Shown: positions 61,754 through 64,000 of the stretch, piece after piece
Numbering within the stretch: the stretch's first letter is position 1
Layout: every line of letters starts with the position of its first letter
Position numbers and translations under genes: made by a program
Assembly: GCF_029227915.1 (NCBI RefSeq)
Contig: NC_079887.1
Span: 248,001 to 312,000, forward strand
Direction of reading: 5' to 3'
DNA: 64,000 bases
DNA from: Hydractinia symbiolongicarpus
Taxonomy: Eukaryota; Cnidaria; Hydrozoa; Anthoathecata; Hydractiniidae
The notes under the pieces: model-generated
Databases searched by the model: none
What the model saw: the letters and a program-made list of their open reading frames with translations, nothing else
What the model was told of the DNA's origin: nothing

Positions 61754-63239
61754 AGAAAGTACCCAGGGAGTAAACTCATTTCCCGAACGATTTTTTAAAT
61801 TATTTTTTCACCACTAAAACGCATGAGACTTGTAGTTTTCAAAAATGTTTTCATTTTTGATGAGACGCTTAATGAAAGAGGTTTAATCGCCGGAAAACGA
61901 AAACCCGCGATTTCCCGTAAATCCCGGGCTTGGCCCGTATAGTCGAATGTATACAAAGAAAGTACCCAGGGAGTAAACTCATTTCCCGAACGATTTTTTA
62001 AATTATTTTTTCACCACTAAAACGCATGAGACTTGTAGTTTTCAAAAATGTTTTCATTTTTGATGAGACGCCGAATAAAAGCAGTTTAAACGCCGGCAAA
62101 CGAAAACCCGCGATTTCCCGTAAATCCCGGCTTGGCCCGTATAGACAAAAGTATACAAAGAAAGTACCCACGGAGTAAACTCATTTCCCGAACGATTTTT
62201 TAAAATATTTTTTCACCACTAAAACGCGTGAGACTTGTAGTTTTCAAAAATGTTTTCATTTTTGATGAGACGCTGAATAAAAGCAGTTTAATCGCCGGCA
62301 AACGAAAACCTGCGATTTCCCTAAATCCCAGACTCGGCCCGTATAGTCAAAAATATACAAAGAAAGTACCCAGGGAGTAAACTCATTTCCCGAACGATTT
62401 TTTAAATTTTTTTTTCACCACTAAAACGCATGAGACTTGTAGTTTTCAAAAATGTTTTCATTTTTGATGAGACGCTTAATGAAAGAGGTTTAATCGCCGG
62501 AAAACGAAAACCCGCGATTTCCCGTAAATCCGGGGCTTGGCCCGTATAGTCGAATGTATACAAAGAAAGTACCCAGGGAGTAAACTCATTTCCCGAACGA
62601 TTTTTTAAATTATTTTTTCACCACTAAAACGCATGAGACTTGTAGTTTTCAAAAATGTTTTCATTTTTGATGAGACGCTTAATGAAAGAGGATTAATCGC
62701 CGGCAAACAAAAATCCGCGATTTCCCGTAAATCCCGGACTCGGCCCGTATAGTCAAAAGTATACAAAGAAAGTACCCAGGGAGTAAACTCATTTCCCGAA
62801 CGATTTTTTAAATTATTTTTTCACCACTAAAACGCACGAGACTTGTAGTTTTCAAAAATGTTTTCATTTTTGATGAGACGCTTAATGAAAGAGGTTTAAT
62901 CGCCGGCAAACGAATTCCCGCGTTTTCCCGTAAATTCGGGGCTTGGCCCGTATAGTCGAATGTATACAAAGAAAGTACCCAGGGAGTAAACTCATTTCCC
63001 GAACGATTTTTTAAATTATTTTTTCACCACTAAAACGCATAAGACTTGTAGTTTTTAAAAATGTTTTCATTTTTGATGAGACGCTGAATAAAAGAAGTTT
63101 AATCGCCGGCAAACGAAAACCCGCGATTTCCCGTAAATCCCGGCTTGGCCCGTATAGTCAAAAGTATACAAAGAAAGTACCCAGGGAGTAAACTCATTTC
63201 CCGAACGATTTTTTAAATTATTTTTTCACCACTAAAACG
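61754..63239 (-). repeat. Mixed monomers between 6-mer copies
   Basis: About seven monomers. The GACGCCGAATAAAAG / TTTAAACGCC monomer of the 6-mer appears again at about 62069, followed by GTATAGACAAAAG and ACCCACGGAG. Four CTTAATGAAAGAGG or related copies lie between 61868 and 62890. Confidence 0.68.
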
Positions 63240-64000
63240 CATAAGACTTGTAGTTTTTAAAAATGTTTTCATTTTTGATGAGACGCTGAATAAAAGAAGT
63301 TTAATCGCCGGCAAACGAAAACCCGCGATTTCCCGTAAATCCCGGGCTTGGCCCGTATAGTCAAAAGTATTTAAAGAAAGTACCCAGGGAGTAAACTCAT
63401 TTCCCGAACGATTTTTTATATTATTTTTTTACCACTAAACGCATGAGACTTGTAGTTTTCAAAAATATTTTCATATTTGATGGGACGCTGAATAAAAGAA
63501 GTTTAATCGCCGGCAAACGAAAATCCGCGATTTCCCGTAAATCCCGGACTCGGCCCGTATAGTCAAAAGTATACAAAGAAAGTACCCAGGGAGTAAACTC
63601 ATTTCCCGAACGATTTCTTAAATTATCTTTTCACCACTAAAACGCATGAGACTTGTAGTTTTCAAAAATGTTTTCATTTTTGATGAGACGCTGAATAAAA
63701 GAAGTTTAATCGCCGGCAAACGAAAACCCGCGATTTCCCGTAAATCCCGGCTTGGCCCGTATAGTCAAAAGTATACAAAGAAAGTACCCAGGGAGTAAAC
63801 TCAATTCCCGAACGATTTTTTAAATTATTTTTTCACCACTAAAACGCATGAGACTTGTAGTTTTCAAAAATGTTTTCATTTTTGATGAGACGCCGAATAA
63901 AAGCAGTTTAAACGCCGGCAAACGAAAACCCGCGATTTCCCGTAAATCCCGGCTTGGCCCGTATAGTCAAAAGTATACAAAGAAAGTACCCAGGGAGTAA
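63240..64000 (-). repeat. 6-mer higher-order unit, copy 3 (partial, runs off the window)
   Basis: Matches the middle of the 6-mer at offset 2430 from copy 2 (AATTCC at 61373 and 63803, GTATTTAAAG at 63367, GACGCCGAATAAAAG at about 63891). One T is gained in the ATTATTTTTTTACC tract relative to copies 1 and 2. The unit is cut by the window end. Confidence 0.85.

Larger units (their letters stand above)
40507..64000 (-). repeat. Right satellite arm, same monomer in reverse orientation, about 116 copies
   Basis: Every monomer from here to the window end reads as the reverse complement of the left-arm monomer. The landmark GTATACAAAGAAAGTA occurs from 40514 to 63973, giving 116 intervals of 202.2 bp, slightly shorter on average than in the left arm. 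Subtypes are shared with the left arm, so both arms belong to one family. The array leaves the window in mid-monomer, so it continues to the right. Confidence 0.97.

Noticed and set aside
1-64000. CRISPR array
   Set aside because: The repeat period is about 203 bp with no repeat-spacer division: the whole monomer is repeated, variable sites are scattered, and there are no cas genes.
1-64000. rRNA, 5S or other tandem RNA gene array, or tRNA-derived satellite
   Set aside because: I see no A and B boxes with a foldable cloverleaf, no conserved rRNA segments and no terminator arrangement in the monomer.
40507-64000. Right arm as a perfect mirror copy of the left arm (hairpin-read artefact)
   Set aside because: The sequence immediately next to the switch is diverged and one monomer out of step, the close inverted match (C/C') has another axis, and higher-order units differ between the arms. 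A different kind of misassembly remains possible.

Overview
The whole 64 kb window is satellite DNA. One AT-rich monomer of about 203 bp (38% G+C by hand count of a consensus copy) is repeated head to tail from the first base to the last, and the array runs off both ends. I count roughly 200 monomers in one orientation (1-40506) and about 116 in the opposite orientation (40507-64000). I see no gene, tRNA, rRNA, CRISPR array, transposon or unique-sequence island. The open reading frames of 60-158 codons are all translations of the monomer itself and I annotate none as genes.

Long uniform satellite with higher-order structure points to a eukaryotic chromosome (centromeric, pericentromeric, subtelomeric or other heterochromatin), probably from a long-read assembly. 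I do not recognise the monomer family and cannot name the organism.

Layout. Left arm, + orientation: (i) 1-19 kb is rich in monomers carrying a CTCTTTCATTAAG variant and holds nested higher-order repeats (6-mer and 15-mer blocks at 3.3-8.2 kb, a 4-mer tandem duplication at 11.4-13.0 kb, a 15-mer tandem duplication at 13.4-19.4 kb). (ii) 19.4-36.6 kb lacks that variant, is rich in a GGGACGAGTCC / AAATGCGTTTAC subtype, and holds a 9-mer tandem duplication, 10/11-mer and 7/8-mer copies, and a 2-mer to 3-mer series. (iii) 36.2-40.4 kb holds blocks B and C, which recur inverted in the right arm. At 40506/40507 the orientation flips abruptly inside a monomer. Right arm, - orientation: 40.5-47.4 kb (12-mer, 4-mer and 5-mer duplications of 202-bp monomers), then inverted B' (47.4-49.1 kb) and inverted C' (49.1-51.6 kb), then 51.6-64 kb where the CATTAAG variant is common again and 6-mer units recur.

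The main features of interest are the orientation switch, the inverted 2.47 kb duplication C/C' around an 8.7 kb interior, the different order of blocks B and C in the two arms, and the mosaic of higher-order repeats of changing length (2, 3, 4, 5, 6, 7, 8, 9, 10, 11, 12 and 15 monomers). These fit unequal exchange and segmental amplification in a living satellite array. Boundaries were placed by eye from diagnostic variants and carry an uncertainty of tens of bases.
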